The notes beneath the pieces were generated by a model. It had not been told where the DNA came from, ran no database searches, and saw only the letters and a program-made list of their open reading frames with translations. Below are positions 9,049 to 16,788 of a stretch of DNA of 64,000 nt, one piece after another. The DNA lies in contig CBDEFX010000001.1 in assembly GCA_965237635.1 (NCBI GenBank), forward strand, positions 186,001 to 250,000, read 5' to 3'. The translations under genes and the position numbers were made by a program. This DNA comes from CBDEFX01 sp965237635 (GTDB lineage Bacteria > Chloroflexota > Dehalococcoidia > Lucifugimonadales > CAUZJF01). Every line of letters starts with the position of its first letter. Position 1 is the stretch's first letter.

Positions 9049-9069
9049 GCCCCGATGCCGCATCGGGGC
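9049..9069. repeat. GC-rich palindrome downstream of the IS481 copy
   Basis: GCCCCGATGCCGCATCGGGGC is an almost perfect 21-base palindrome lying in the 8999-9173 gap. It lacks a clear T-run, so I treat it as one of the window's intergenic palindromes rather than as a terminator. Confidence 0.6.
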
Positions 9070-9173
9070 ACTCCCCATTTCTTGTCAGCCTGCTAGAAAA
9101 GGATTCCACCTATTAATTATTCGCCTAATAGCTTTGCTTGTCAATGACAGGGTACCGGCCGTTTCACGGATGT

Positions 9174-10214
9174 TCAGCCGAGGCGGCCGTCTCTGTGGGC
9201 CTGGATGTAGTTCATGCAGAAGTCGTCGTGCCCGAGGAGCATATCGGTCGCGATCTTCACCGGCTCGGACTCCATGTCCAAGCTGAACACGGCGTCGAGC
9301 TTCGTCGCGATCGGGTCGATGATGCCCGCGTCTATCCCGGCCTCCAGCGCCAGATGGATGAACGTCTGATTGATTAGCTTGCGGTTGGGCATCCCGAACG
9401 AGACGTTGCTCAGGCCCATGCCTATGTGAATCCCGTCGCCGTAGGTCTCTCTGATTGTCCTCACCGCGTCGAAGTAGTAGTTGCCGTTCTGGCCGTCGAC
9501 GGAGATGGGGAAAATGATGGCGTCGACGAATATGTCCTCGAGCGCCACGCTTCGCGACTGGACCTGCTCCATGATCGCGTTGGTGTTTTCGACACGCTCT
9601 TCCGTGTTCTGGGGCATCGCGGTCCCGCTCGTGGCCATGATAATGACCCTGGCGTTGTGCTCGACGATCATGTCGAGGGTCTCGGGCCTCTCCGGCGCGA
9701 ACGAGTTGACGATCGGGCGCCCTGCCCTGCCGTCGTATGCCGCCACACCCTCGGCGATAATGTCTGCGCTCGAAGAGTCGATGCTCGGCGGCACCGGGGA
9801 GACCTCCTGAACGGTCTCCACCGCCCACCTCATCGCCCGCTTCTGGGTATCGAGGTCGTAGTGGACCTCGTCGGGGTTGATGTCGATATAGCTGGCGCCC
9901 GCGGCTAGCTGCCTTCTTACCGCGTTCCTCACGTACGCGACTCCCTCTTCCTGGTCCGCCGGGTCGTCGCTGATACCCTTCGTCATCGCGATGATGAAAT
10001 GCTTGATAGTGCCCTGCTGGTAGGGCTGAGTCTTCTTGTACCAGTCCGGCACGGTGAGATAACGCTGCTCCCCAGACTCGCCCTTGAACGGCACGACCTC
10101 CGTACCGTCATCGAGGGTCACGACCCGCTTGCCGTTGCGGAGCAGCACCCTCGTGGCGTGGATGTTCTCGCCTACTATGGTGAACTCTTCCGGCGATTCG
10201 ATTGCTCTAGGCAT
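9174..10214 (-). CDS. Pterin-binding corrinoid methyltransferase (dihydropteroate synthase-like)
   Basis: This 346-residue protein has a TIM-barrel pterin-binding domain resembling the methyl-tetrahydrofolate:corrinoid methyltransferases (AcsE, MtgA, the MetH pterin module). Supporting segments are IVGENIHATR, ASYIDINPDEV, PPSIDSSSADII, RPIVNSFAPE and GMGLSNVSFG. It would pass methyl groups between the corrinoid carrier and tetrahydrofolate. The ATG at 10214 is preferred, since the in-frame 30 residues upstream come from intergenic repeat sequence. It sits in the same orientation as the URO-D paralogues upstream and the corrinoid carrier downstream. Confidence 0.85.
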   Translation of the reverse strand: MPRAIESPEEFTIVGENIHATRVLLRNGKRVVTLDDGTEVVPFKGESGEQRYLTVPDWYKKTQPYQQGTIKHFIIAMTKGISDDPADQEEGVAYVRNAVRRQLAAGASYIDINPDEVHYDLDTQKRAMRWAVETVQEVSPVPPSIDSSSADIIAEGVAAYDGRAGRPIVNSFAPERPETLDMIVEHNARVIIMATSGTAMPQNTEERVENTNAIMEQVQSRSVALEDIFVDAIIFPISVDGQNGNYYFDAVRTIRETYGDGIHIGMGLSNVSFGMPNRKLINQTFIHLALEAGIDAGIIDPIATKLDAVFSLDMESEPVKIATDMLLGHDDFCMNYIQAHRDGRLG

Positions 10215-10233
10215 TGTTTGCTTATCCCAACGA

Positions 10234-10370
10234 GAGACGCCCCGGCGGGGCGTCTCAAGAGTGCCCGGCCCAGTCTCTCCTCTCCCTCGACGGGAGAGGA
10301 TCAAGGTGAGGGTGATTCGATCCCCTCATCTTAACCTTCTCCCGCAAGAGACGCCCCAGCGGGGCGTCTC
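10234..10370. repeat. Paired GC-rich hairpins and CTCTCCC repeat
   Basis: Two near-identical palindromes of the type GAGACGCCCC-N-GGGGCGTCTC lie at 10234-10256 and 10348-10370. Between them are units of the CCTCTCCC / AAGGTGAGGGTGA repeat family. They fill the 10215-10430 gap between two cluster genes and could attenuate or process the transcript. I see no gene here. Confidence 0.65.
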
Positions 10371-10430
10371 TACCAAAACCAATAGCGCGCTATTTTAACA
10401 AATCTACTTGCGGTCGCTGACCTCGCCCAC

Positions 10431-11492
10431 CTAATTTCGCGAGGCCCCGTTTCCCTCGCCATCGTGCTCTTCCATCCAGCTCTTGACGGCGCGAGGGATC
10501 TCCAGTAGGTTCTCGAGCTTCGCTGACAGCGGGACCGCACACTCAGGGGCGATCATGTTAACACCGGCGTCCATGCAGCGGTACACCTCTTCCCGCACGT
10601 CTTCGGGTTCGCGGGCGTACAGCGTCCGCGGATTGTTGATGTTGCCAACCAGGCCGATCCTGCCATCCACGATGTCCATCGCCTTCTGAGGGTCGTTCAT
10701 GGAGTCGAAGTGAAAGGCAGCCATGCCGTTCTGCGCAATGTAGTCCATCCGGTCCAGGGTGTTGCCGCAGATGTGGAGTATCAGCGGAACGCTAAGGCGC
10801 TCGGCCATCTCCTGATGGAGCTCTAGCAGGAACTTTCGATAGTATTCGCCGCTGACAAGGTCGCCGGTCGCGTGGTCGGGGAATGTCAGGGCGTCGGCGC
10901 CAGAGTCGATCTGGGCCTGGCCGAAGAGCACTGAGATCTCCTTCAGCTTGTGAAGAAGGTCCATCGTCATCTTGGGATCGTCGATCGTCATCAACAGGAA
11001 GGGCTCGACGCCTATGACGTGGTAGGCCAGGGTCCACGGACCCATCGTCTTGCCGATGACGGCTACCTCGTCACCGTACTCTTGCTTGAGCATGTAGATC
11101 GACCTGATGACCGACTGAGAGTCCCGGTGCTCGAGAAAGCCGGACGGAATGCGCACGTCCTCGGGTCCTTTCCAGATCGGATTGTTCATCCGCACCGTCG
11201 GCCAGTTGTCCTTTTGCTCCCACTGCATCTCACAGCCGAGAGCCGACGACTCCTGGATGATGGTGAAGTAGGGCATGATCGAGTCGAACCCGAGCTCGGT
11301 GTATCCTGTCGCCGCCAACCTGGCGTTGAGCTCGGGATCGCGACAGGCTTCCGGGAAAGTTGCGTCGACCATGTCCATCAGCTCGACGGTCGCAACATTC
11401 GTGGGGTTGGAGACCGGAGGCCGGTCTACAGGCTTCCCCGCCAGGGCGTTCATTACTCTCTCACGCGGTGTCATGGTCTCTACGAATGCCAT
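10431..11492 (-). CDS. URO-D-family methyltransferase, paralogue 1 (MtaA/MtbA-like)
   Basis: This 353-residue protein belongs to the uroporphyrinogen-decarboxylase superfamily branch that moves methyl groups to or from corrinoid proteins. The zinc-ligand pattern of MtaA-type enzymes is visible: His240 and Cys242 in LILHICGNT and Cys318 in APECAVPL. The start is the ATG at 11492, preceded by GGAGG. A longer in-frame extension consists of repeat DNA. It is about two-thirds identical by eye to the next gene upstream, and both begin MAFVETM. The substrate (an O-, N- or S-methyl compound) cannot be inferred. Confidence 0.87.
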   Translation of the reverse strand: MAFVETMTPRERVMNALAGKPVDRPPVSNPTNVATVELMDMVDATFPEACRDPELNARLAATGYTELGFDSIMPYFTIIQESSALGCEMQWEQKDNWPTVRMNNPIWKGPEDVRIPSGFLEHRDSQSVIRSIYMLKQEYGDEVAVIGKTMGPWTLAYHVIGVEPFLLMTIDDPKMTMDLLHKLKEISVLFGQAQIDSGADALTFPDHATGDLVSGEYYRKFLLELHQEMAERLSVPLILHICGNTLDRMDYIAQNGMAAFHFDSMNDPQKAMDIVDGRIGLVGNINNPRTLYAREPEDVREEVYRCMDAGVNMIAPECAVPLSAKLENLLEIPRAVKSWMEEHDGEGNGASRN

Positions 11493-11511
11493 CTTGTGCC
11501 TCCTTCCACCC

Positions 11512-11603
11512 GACCTCACCCTCACCTTAGTCCTCTCCCTTGAAGAGAGAGGAGGGATCGATCCCTTCCCCCTTGACGGGGGGAAGGTTTTAGGATGGGG
11601 GTG
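11512..11603. repeat. Intergenic repeat between the URO-D paralogues
   Basis: The unit contains CCCTCACCTTAGTCCTC, an AAGAGAGAGGAGGG arm, CCCTTCCCCCTTGACGGGG and a closing GGATGGGGGTGAGAG. It partly overlaps the 3' end of the upstream paralogue, so the last few residues of that protein are repeat-encoded. Confidence 0.55.
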
Positions 11604-12675
11604 AGAGCGTGGCCTCAAGTCTCGGGTCAGACATAGCGCTAAAATTATTCTCCTCGCACCAGTCCCGGACGGCCCTGGGGATCTCCACCAGGTTTTCCAG
11701 TCTGGTGGCCAGCGGGGCCGCGCCTTCCGGTCCGATAATCTGAACTCCCGCGTCCAGGGCGCGGTACGCCTCCTCCCGAACCTGGTCCGGCCCACGAGCG
11801 TACAGCGTAACGGGGCTGTTGATGTTGCCGACCATCGTGATTCGCCCGTCGACGACGTTCATCGCCTCCACGGGATCGTTCTTGGAGTCGAAGTGGAAGG
11901 CTGCCAGGCCTGTTTGGGCGATGTAGTCCATCCGGTCCAGGGTCTTGCCGCAGATGTGAAGGACCAGCGGGATGTCGAGACGCTCCGCTATCTCCTGATG
12001 GATCTCCAGCAGGAACCGGCGATAGAACTCGCCGCTGACCAGGTCGCCGGTGGCGTGGTCCGGAAATGTCAGGACGTCCGCTCCGGCGGCAATCTGCGCC
12101 TCCCCGAACAGTACTGTGATCTCGGTCAGCCGATGCAACGCATCCAGAGTCAGGTCGGGGTCGTCGATAGCCATGAGGAGGAAGTTCTGGACCCCGAAGA
12201 CGTGGTAGGCGATAGTCCAAGGCCCTTGGGTCTTGCCACAGATCGCCACCTCGTCTCCGAACTCCCTCTTCAGCAACTCTATCCCCTTGATGACGACCTG
12301 GATGTCCGGGTGGTCGAGGAAGTCAGCCGGTATCTTGATATCCTCGGGGCCTTTCCAGATGGGCTGGCTCATGCGCACGGTGGGCCAGTTGTCCTTCTGT
12401 TCCCACTGTATCTCACAGCCAAGCGCCGAGGGCTCCATCACGAGGGTGGGGTTGAGGTAGACGTGGTCGAATCCAAGCTCGGTGTAGGCGGTTGCTCCTA
12501 GTTGAGCGTTCAGCTCGACGTCGCGCGCCGCCTCAGGGAACGGGGCGTCCAGTAGGTCCATCAGCTCCAGCGTAACGATGCTGGCAGGGGCATAAACGGG
12601 TGGCCTGTCCACCGGCTTCCCTGCCAGGGCGTTCATCAGCCGCTCCCGGGGCTTCATGGTCTCTACAAAGGCCAT
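11590..12675 (-). CDS. URO-D-family methyltransferase, paralogue 2 (one zinc ligand lost)
   Basis: This 361-residue protein is a tandem paralogue of the 10431-11492 product and aligns without gaps through residue 320. It keeps His240 and Cys242 (LVLHICGKT). The third zinc ligand position is Gly318 (GPEGAAPL) where the partner has Cys. The enzyme may therefore bind zinc differently, act as a non-catalytic partner of paralogue 1, or have another thiol or acid ligand. The last ~12 residues run into an intergenic repeat (LEATLSPPS). It starts at an ATG preceded by GGAGGAC. Confidence 0.83.
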   Translation of the reverse strand: MAFVETMKPRERLMNALAGKPVDRPPVYAPASIVTLELMDLLDAPFPEAARDVELNAQLGATAYTELGFDHVYLNPTLVMEPSALGCEIQWEQKDNWPTVRMSQPIWKGPEDIKIPADFLDHPDIQVVIKGIELLKREFGDEVAICGKTQGPWTIAYHVFGVQNFLLMAIDDPDLTLDALHRLTEITVLFGEAQIAAGADVLTFPDHATGDLVSGEFYRRFLLEIHQEIAERLDIPLVLHICGKTLDRMDYIAQTGLAAFHFDSKNDPVEAMNVVDGRITMVGNINSPVTLYARGPDQVREEAYRALDAGVQIIGPEGAAPLATRLENLVEIPRAVRDWCEENNFSAMSDPRLEATLSPPS

Positions 12676-12710
12676 ATCCGGTCCTCCTCAGCCTACGTTG
12701 ATGTCCTGGT

Positions 12711-13382
12711 CTACGTCGGTGGCGTGAAGCCCATTGTACTGGTTGTCATCTGAGTGCGCTGGGCGTCGGCCTCCAGCATCTCCTCGACCTGGGTTACGTT
12801 GCGTGCGTAAGGCAGGACCAGCGAAGCCAGCTTGTCGTGACGCTCGCGGCACGGGAAGGAGATCCCATCACCTGCCTTTTCCATCTCACCGTACCTGACG
12901 AAGCCGCTGGTTACGGCCCGCAGCCGTGCCTCCGGGTTCGGGGCCTCTCCCTCGGCGGTGACTCGGTAGACCCATCGCCCGTCGACCTCGCTGCCCTCCA
13001 GGTCCAGCATGAGAGGCGACCTCAAGTCCTTGATACCACCCTCCGGGACCGTGTAGCCGGGGTCCTTCTCGACGGCCAACATCACCAGAAACTTCACTGG
13101 TCGCCCGTGCCCTTGACCACACGAGAACGTAGTCTGGTTGTGCGTGCCCTCTACCGGCGCCATTCCACCCAGGGCCACGAGCTGGTCCCGTATCTTGAGC
13201 ACCCTATCCTCTACGCCAGGCTTCTGGCTGAACGTCCAGACGGTGAACGTGCCCTCCTTGACGTAGAGACCGACGGTGATTTCGTGGAAATGGGGGTCCA
13301 TGGTCACCATTTCGATGTTCCAACCGTACCGGTCGATTACGTCGACTACCCGGACTCGCTCTTTCGCCTCGACGTTAGCCAT
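12711..13382 (-). CDS. Conserved-looking protein of the corrinoid cluster, function unknown
   Basis: I do not recognise this 223-residue soluble protein. It has no signal peptide or membrane segment. Notable features are a His-rich patch (MDPHFHEI), FSCGQGHGRP near residue 90, and FPCRERHDK near residue 176, which together offer Cys and His ligands for a metal. It lies between the homocysteine-methyltransferase homologue and the URO-D pair with short gaps (37 and 35 bases), so it is almost certainly co-expressed with them. It could be the substrate-recognition or methyl-cleaving component, but that is inference from position only. Confidence 0.7.
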   Translation of the reverse strand: MANVEAKERVRVVDVIDRYGWNIEMVTMDPHFHEITVGLYVKEGTFTVWTFSQKPGVEDRVLKIRDQLVALGGMAPVEGTHNQTTFSCGQGHGRPVKFLVMLAVEKDPGYTVPEGGIKDLRSPLMLDLEGSEVDGRWVYRVTAEGEAPNPEARLRAVTSGFVRYGEMEKAGDGISFPCRERHDKLASLVLPYARNVTQVEEMLEADAQRTQMTTSTMGFTPPT

Positions 13383-13419
13383 AGCCCAATACCCTACCTT
13401 TCGTGCTGGTCAGCGCTCG

Positions 13420-14334
13420 TTACCCGGTGCCCCGGACGGTCTCGGACAGCGCACGTATGTGCTGTGGAGTCGTGCCGCAGCACCCACCGACGATGTTGAT
13501 CCCGAGGTCGGCCAGGACCTGGAAACGCTCTGCCATGAACTCCGGTGTTTCCAGATAGACGATCCGCCCGTCTTTCATCGTCGGGATTCCTGCGTTAGAG
13601 TGAATGAGCACATACCCATCGGTGGCCTCTCGGATTTGCCGAGCGACTTCGACCATTCTGTCAATGCCGGAGCCACAGTTTGCCCCCACGACGTCCGCTC
13701 CGGCGTCGACGAGCTTCTTGACCCCTACCTCCGGCGTGTCGCCCATCATCGTGAACCAGCCCCTCGGGCCTTTGTCGAACATCAGCGTCGACATGACGAC
13801 AAGGTCTGCGTGCTGTTTGGCCGCCTTGACGGCGAGGACCGCCTCTTCGGCCGAGATCATCGTCTCGATGTCGACGCCGTCGGCTCCGGCCTCATCGAGG
13901 ACGGTGATCTGCTCGACGAAGGCGTCGTATACCTCTCGATCAGGCGTTGTGCCGAAGTTGCTCTCCAGCAGCTCCCCCGTTGGTCCCACCGACCCGACAA
14001 CGTAGCGTCCTTCCGGCGCGACGCTCCGAGCGTTCTCGACGGCTAACCGGTTGAGCTCCTGTACGCGGTCTTCGTATCCATATTTCTTGAGCATGAACCG
14101 ACTGCCGCCGAACGAGGACGTCAGCACCATATCGGAACCGGCGTCAAAGTACTCGGCCTCCATCTGTCGAATCAGGTCCGGCCGGCTGGCGTTCAACTCC
14201 TCGGGGCACCCGCCCGGCTCCAGGCCGTGGTCCTGCAGGTAGGACCCGGTCGCACCGTCGGATATGAGTGGCCCGCCGCTCGCCAGCCGGTCAAGAATCG
14301 TAGGGGCCGACGTAGTAGTCTTGCTCGTACTCAT
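13420..14334 (-). CDS. Homocysteine S-methyltransferase-family protein
   Basis: This 304-residue protein is a Pfam S-methyl_trans-type TIM barrel, the fold of MetH N-terminal modules, BHMT and MmuM. The zinc ligands are Cys220 (GANCGSG) and the pair Cys285-Cys286 (GGCCGTTP), all present. The N-terminal ISDGATGSYL matches the family start. It could use homocysteine or another thiol as methyl acceptor. In this cluster it may take methyl groups from the corrinoid carrier, which would link demethylation of an unknown substrate to methionine synthesis. It ends 37 bases before the next gene and follows the small gene at 14353-14697. Confidence 0.87.
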   Translation of the reverse strand: MSTSKTTTSAPTILDRLASGGPLISDGATGSYLQDHGLEPGGCPEELNASRPDLIRQMEAEYFDAGSDMVLTSSFGGSRFMLKKYGYEDRVQELNRLAVENARSVAPEGRYVVGSVGPTGELLESNFGTTPDREVYDAFVEQITVLDEAGADGVDIETMISAEEAVLAVKAAKQHADLVVMSTLMFDKGPRGWFTMMGDTPEVGVKKLVDAGADVVGANCGSGIDRMVEVARQIREATDGYVLIHSNAGIPTMKDGRIVYLETPEFMAERFQVLADLGINIVGGCCGTTPQHIRALSETVRGTG

Positions 14335-14352
14335 GGCTGCAAGCCCGGAAGG

Positions 14353-14697
14353 TCAGATGCCGTCGATCCAGTAGTCCATTGCGCCTGGGCGAGGGTCCCG
14401 GTCGCCGGACCGGCTGCGGTCTCGAATCCTGGCCACGAAGTCCTCGGGGAACCTCTCATTGTAACGCTGCGCGACGGTGTCGGCCGCCTCCTCAGCGCTA
14501 CCATCGACCTCGGAATAGTCTCCCCACTCCCAACCTAGCAGATACTCGTCGGTACCGTCGCTGCTATCGAACATGGACACCGCATCGACACCCTGCTGAA
14601 ACCGGTCGTCCAGCTGCTTGGAGACCTGCTCGGAACCGTCCGTCGCCTGGAGCTGCACTGGAATCTCCTTCCAGTACATCACTCGCACCCTCGCCAT
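14353..14697 (-). CDS. Virulence-factor-domain small protein
   Basis: This 114-residue protein carries the N-terminal motif MYWKEIPVQLQA of the Pfam 'Virulence_fact' family, a conserved domain without an established biochemical role. It is the first gene of the minus-strand one-carbon cluster and lies 18 bases from the homocysteine-methyltransferase homologue. I chose the ATG at 14697 because an upstream in-frame extension lacks family sequence. The body is acidic (DGTDEYLLGWEWGDY). Its recurrence with methyltransferases here suggests an accessory role and not virulence. Confidence 0.75.
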   Translation of the reverse strand: MARVRVMYWKEIPVQLQATDGSEQVSKQLDDRFQQGVDAVSMFDSSDGTDEYLLGWEWGDYSEVDGSAEEAADTVAQRYNERFPEDFVARIRDRSRSGDRDPRPGAMDYWIDGI

Positions 14698-14761
14698 CCT
14701 ATTCGTCCTTGGAGTACAAGTTGTCGATGCCGGTGTAGCGGACACACCGCTCAAGGAATAC

Positions 14762-14791
14762 ATTATATCTGCCGTGGCGTCAAAGGTCGAA
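14762..14791 (-). promoter_or_regulatory. Candidate promoter of the one-carbon cluster
   Basis: On the minus strand a TTCGAC hexamer and a perfect TATAAT are 18 bases apart. The -10 lies about 65 bases upstream of the 14697 start codon, at the head of the minus-strand cluster. Prediction from consensus only. Confidence 0.35.
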
Positions 14792-14822
14792 TCTGACCTC
14801 CTCCCACGACAGGGGCCGTTTG

Positions 14823-14852
14823 TTGACACCCTATCTGAACGGTTGATAGACT
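14823..14852 (+). promoter_or_regulatory. Candidate promoter upstream of the Uma2-type gene
   Basis: TTGACA at 14823-14828 and TAGACT at 14847-14852 are 18 bases apart on the plus strand, about 135 bases before the ATG at 14989. It is divergent from the candidate cluster promoter. Consensus match only. Confidence 0.35.
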
Positions 14853-14988
14853 GGGACAATCGGTGGAGGACATCGGCCCGCGGGCTCAGCAGGCTGTCCA
14901 CAGTCCTGGTTTCGATGTAGGAAGCACGATCGATCCAGTCGTTCTCGGTAGCATTCCCCACTCGCGGCGCTCTGTACAGGTAGCAGCT

Positions 14989-15531
14989 ATGCAACACCCC
15001 CAGATCAAGTTCACCTATCGAGACTACCTGCTGTTGCCAGAGCAGGACAGGCGCGAACTGATCGAAGGAGACTTTTACGTGGTCCCTGCACCTAGCCTCA
15101 GACACCAAGAGGTTCTGGCTAACCTGGCCTTCGCGCTGCGAGTTTTTGTCAAAAAGAACGTCCTCGGCAGAGTGTACCTCGCACCGGTAGACGTAGTGCT
15201 GTCGGACGAGGACGTCGTGCAGCCAGATATCGTATTTGTATCAGAGGAAAGGCGCGAAATCCTCTCCGAGGCCAATATCGTAGGGGCGCCGGACCTGGTC
15301 ATCGAGATACTGTCTCCCAGCACGGCTGACCGTGACAAGAACCTCAAATTGAGCCTTTACGTCAGGGCCGGTGTAAGAGAGTATTGGATAGTGGATCCAG
15401 TCGAGGAAACGGTGCAGGTGTTGGAGCTTGGCTCTGAGGGGTACGAGGTTGACAGGACGTATACGGCTGGCAAGGTCCCCTCGTCAGTGCTGCCGGGGTC
15501 CAAAATCGAGATAAGTCATATCTTCGCCTGA
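14989..15531 (+). CDS. Uma2-family (DUF820) restriction-endonuclease-fold protein
   Basis: This 180-residue protein has the PD-(D/E)XK nuclease-like core typical of the Uma2/DUF820 family: VQPDIVFVS, then PDLVIEILSPST, then KLSLYVRAGVREYWIVDP. These proteins occur in many copies in cyanobacteria and Chloroflexota, and their biological role is unsettled. The ATG at 14989 begins the family's N-terminal TYRDYLLLPE segment; an upstream in-frame extension is not conserved-looking. It stands alone between the divergent one-carbon cluster and fbp. Confidence 0.85.
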   Translation: MQHPQIKFTYRDYLLLPEQDRRELIEGDFYVVPAPSLRHQEVLANLAFALRVFVKKNVLGRVYLAPVDVVLSDEDVVQPDIVFVSEERREILSEANIVGAPDLVIEILSPSTADRDKNLKLSLYVRAGVREYWIVDPVEETVQVLELGSEGYEVDRTYTAGKVPSSVLPGSKIEISHIFA

Positions 15532-15560
15532 CGCCAATAGAGCGATCTTGGAGCTAGACG

Positions 15561-16523
15561 GTGCAGCAGACCCTCAGTGACTTCATGGCCTCGGCCTGGG
15601 GCGGCAACACCAAGTACGATGGACTCGACGCCGTTATTGGGTCCATAGCGGATGGGGCTCGGCAGCTACAGCACCAGGTCCGGGCGGCAGGACTCGCCGG
15701 TGTTCTCGGGGCCACTGACGAGATCAACGTTCAGGGCGAGATCGTGCAGCGACTCGATAGCGCCGGCTCGGAGCTGTTTGTCGAGGTATTGAGCAACAGC
15801 GGCAGGGTTGCCGTGGTCGGAAGCGAGGAGCTGGAAAAGCCGGTTATCGTCGGTGACGGTGAGCGGCACAACTACATCGTTCTTATGGACCCCGTCGATG
15901 GCTCTTCCAACATCGACGTGGCGGTCAGCATTGGCTCGATATTCGGCATCTGGCGTCGAAACGCCGGAGAGCCGGTCACCGAGGCCTCGCTGCTGAAACC
16001 TGGTAGCGAGCAGGTCGCGGCAGCGTACGTCATCTACGGGTCGAGCACGGTGCTCGTGACCGCGACTCGCAATAGCGTCCAGGCCTTCACGCTGGACGAC
16101 GCAAGCGGCGAGTTCGGGCTCACGCATCCCGATATCAGAATCCCGGACAAGTGTATGTACTACAGTACCAACGAAGGCAACTTCACGCGATGGGACGAAG
16201 CGACGCAGCGGGCGGTCGTTGGCCTGCGGGACACCTACTCGTTGCGCTACGTGGGGTCACTCGTCGCTGACTTCCATCGCGACCTGCTCAAGGGCGGCGT
16301 CTACTTGTACCCGGGCGACCGCAAAAGTCCACAGGGTAAGCTGAGGCTCATGTACGAGGCGAACCCGCTGGGCTTTGTCGCGGAGCAGGCCGGTGGCTCG
16401 GCTTCCACGGGACGGGAACCGATATTGGAGATAAAGCCTGAGAAGCTGCATCAGCGGACGCCGCTGATCCTGGGAAACAGGGACGTGGTCGAGGAGGCCG
16501 TGGCAACCATCAGCGGCGGGTAG
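15561..16523 (+). CDS. fbp: Class 1 fructose-1,6-bisphosphatase
   Basis: This 320-residue enzyme hydrolyses fructose 1,6-bisphosphate to fructose 6-phosphate in gluconeogenesis. The metal and phosphate site is MDPVDGSSNID (Asp110, Asp113), with Glu89-Glu90 (GSEELEKP) supplying further ligands. The C-terminal KLRLMYEANPLGFVAEQAGG segment is characteristic of class 1 FBPases. It starts with GTG at 15561, 29 bases after the Uma2-type gene. The aldolase gene 265 bases downstream catalyses the preceding reaction, so the pair forms a small gluconeogenic locus. Confidence 0.93.
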   Translation: MQQTLSDFMASAWGGNTKYDGLDAVIGSIADGARQLQHQVRAAGLAGVLGATDEINVQGEIVQRLDSAGSELFVEVLSNSGRVAVVGSEELEKPVIVGDGERHNYIVLMDPVDGSSNIDVAVSIGSIFGIWRRNAGEPVTEASLLKPGSEQVAAAYVIYGSSTVLVTATRNSVQAFTLDDASGEFGLTHPDIRIPDKCMYYSTNEGNFTRWDEATQRAVVGLRDTYSLRYVGSLVADFHRDLLKGGVYLYPGDRKSPQGKLRLMYEANPLGFVAEQAGGSASTGREPILEIKPEKLHQRTPLILGNRDVVEEAVATISGG

Positions 16524-16571
16524 TCCACGGTCCCTCAAAGACCTTACGTTGCGGTGGAAGTGAGCCGAGCA

Positions 16572-16656
16572 TGTCATGCTGAGGCTCCGCGAAGCATCTG
16601 GGGTGGGGAGTGACCCCTCCCCAGACCCTTCAGCCTAGGAAGGCCTCAGGGAGACA
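16572..16656. repeat. Intergenic inverted-repeat element
   Basis: ATGTCATGCTGAGG ... GAAGCATCTGGGGTGGGG ... CCCCTCCCCAGACCCTTCAG ... CCTCAGGGAGACA matches the elements at 6483, 19707 and 32692. It lies between fbp and fba. Confidence 0.65.
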
Positions 16657-16713
16657 ATCGGGCGATACCCGGTAGGCCAGATGGGGGTTGTCGACGGCGT
16701 GGTGGCCTCAAGG

Positions 16714-16741
16714 TGTCAAGTGACACGTGGGACGGTACACT
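16714..16741 (+). promoter_or_regulatory. Candidate operator/promoter of fba
   Basis: TGTCA-AG-TGACA at 16714-16725 is a short inverted repeat. TACACT at 16736-16741 resembles a -10 box and lies 48 bases before the aldolase ATG. A regulator could bind the inverted repeat over the -35 region. Low confidence. Confidence 0.25.
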
Positions 16742-16788
16742 AGCACCAGTCGAAGGTGCTCGCGAGACTCGCTCTAGGGAGGATGACG

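Noticed and set aside
7624..9078. 484-codon open frame antisense to IS481 copy 1
   Set aside because: It overlaps a clear DDE transposase on the other strand and has no protein motif; it is a shadow of the real gene.
10234..10370. Paired GAGACGCCCC hairpins considered as a CRISPR or attenuator
   Set aside because: There are only two units, with no regular spacers and no cas genes; kept as a repeat only.
10431..11795. Longer start for the first URO-D gene (at 11795)
   Set aside because: The extra ~100 residues come from intergenic repeat and the neighbour's 3' end. Homology and a GGAGG site support 11492.
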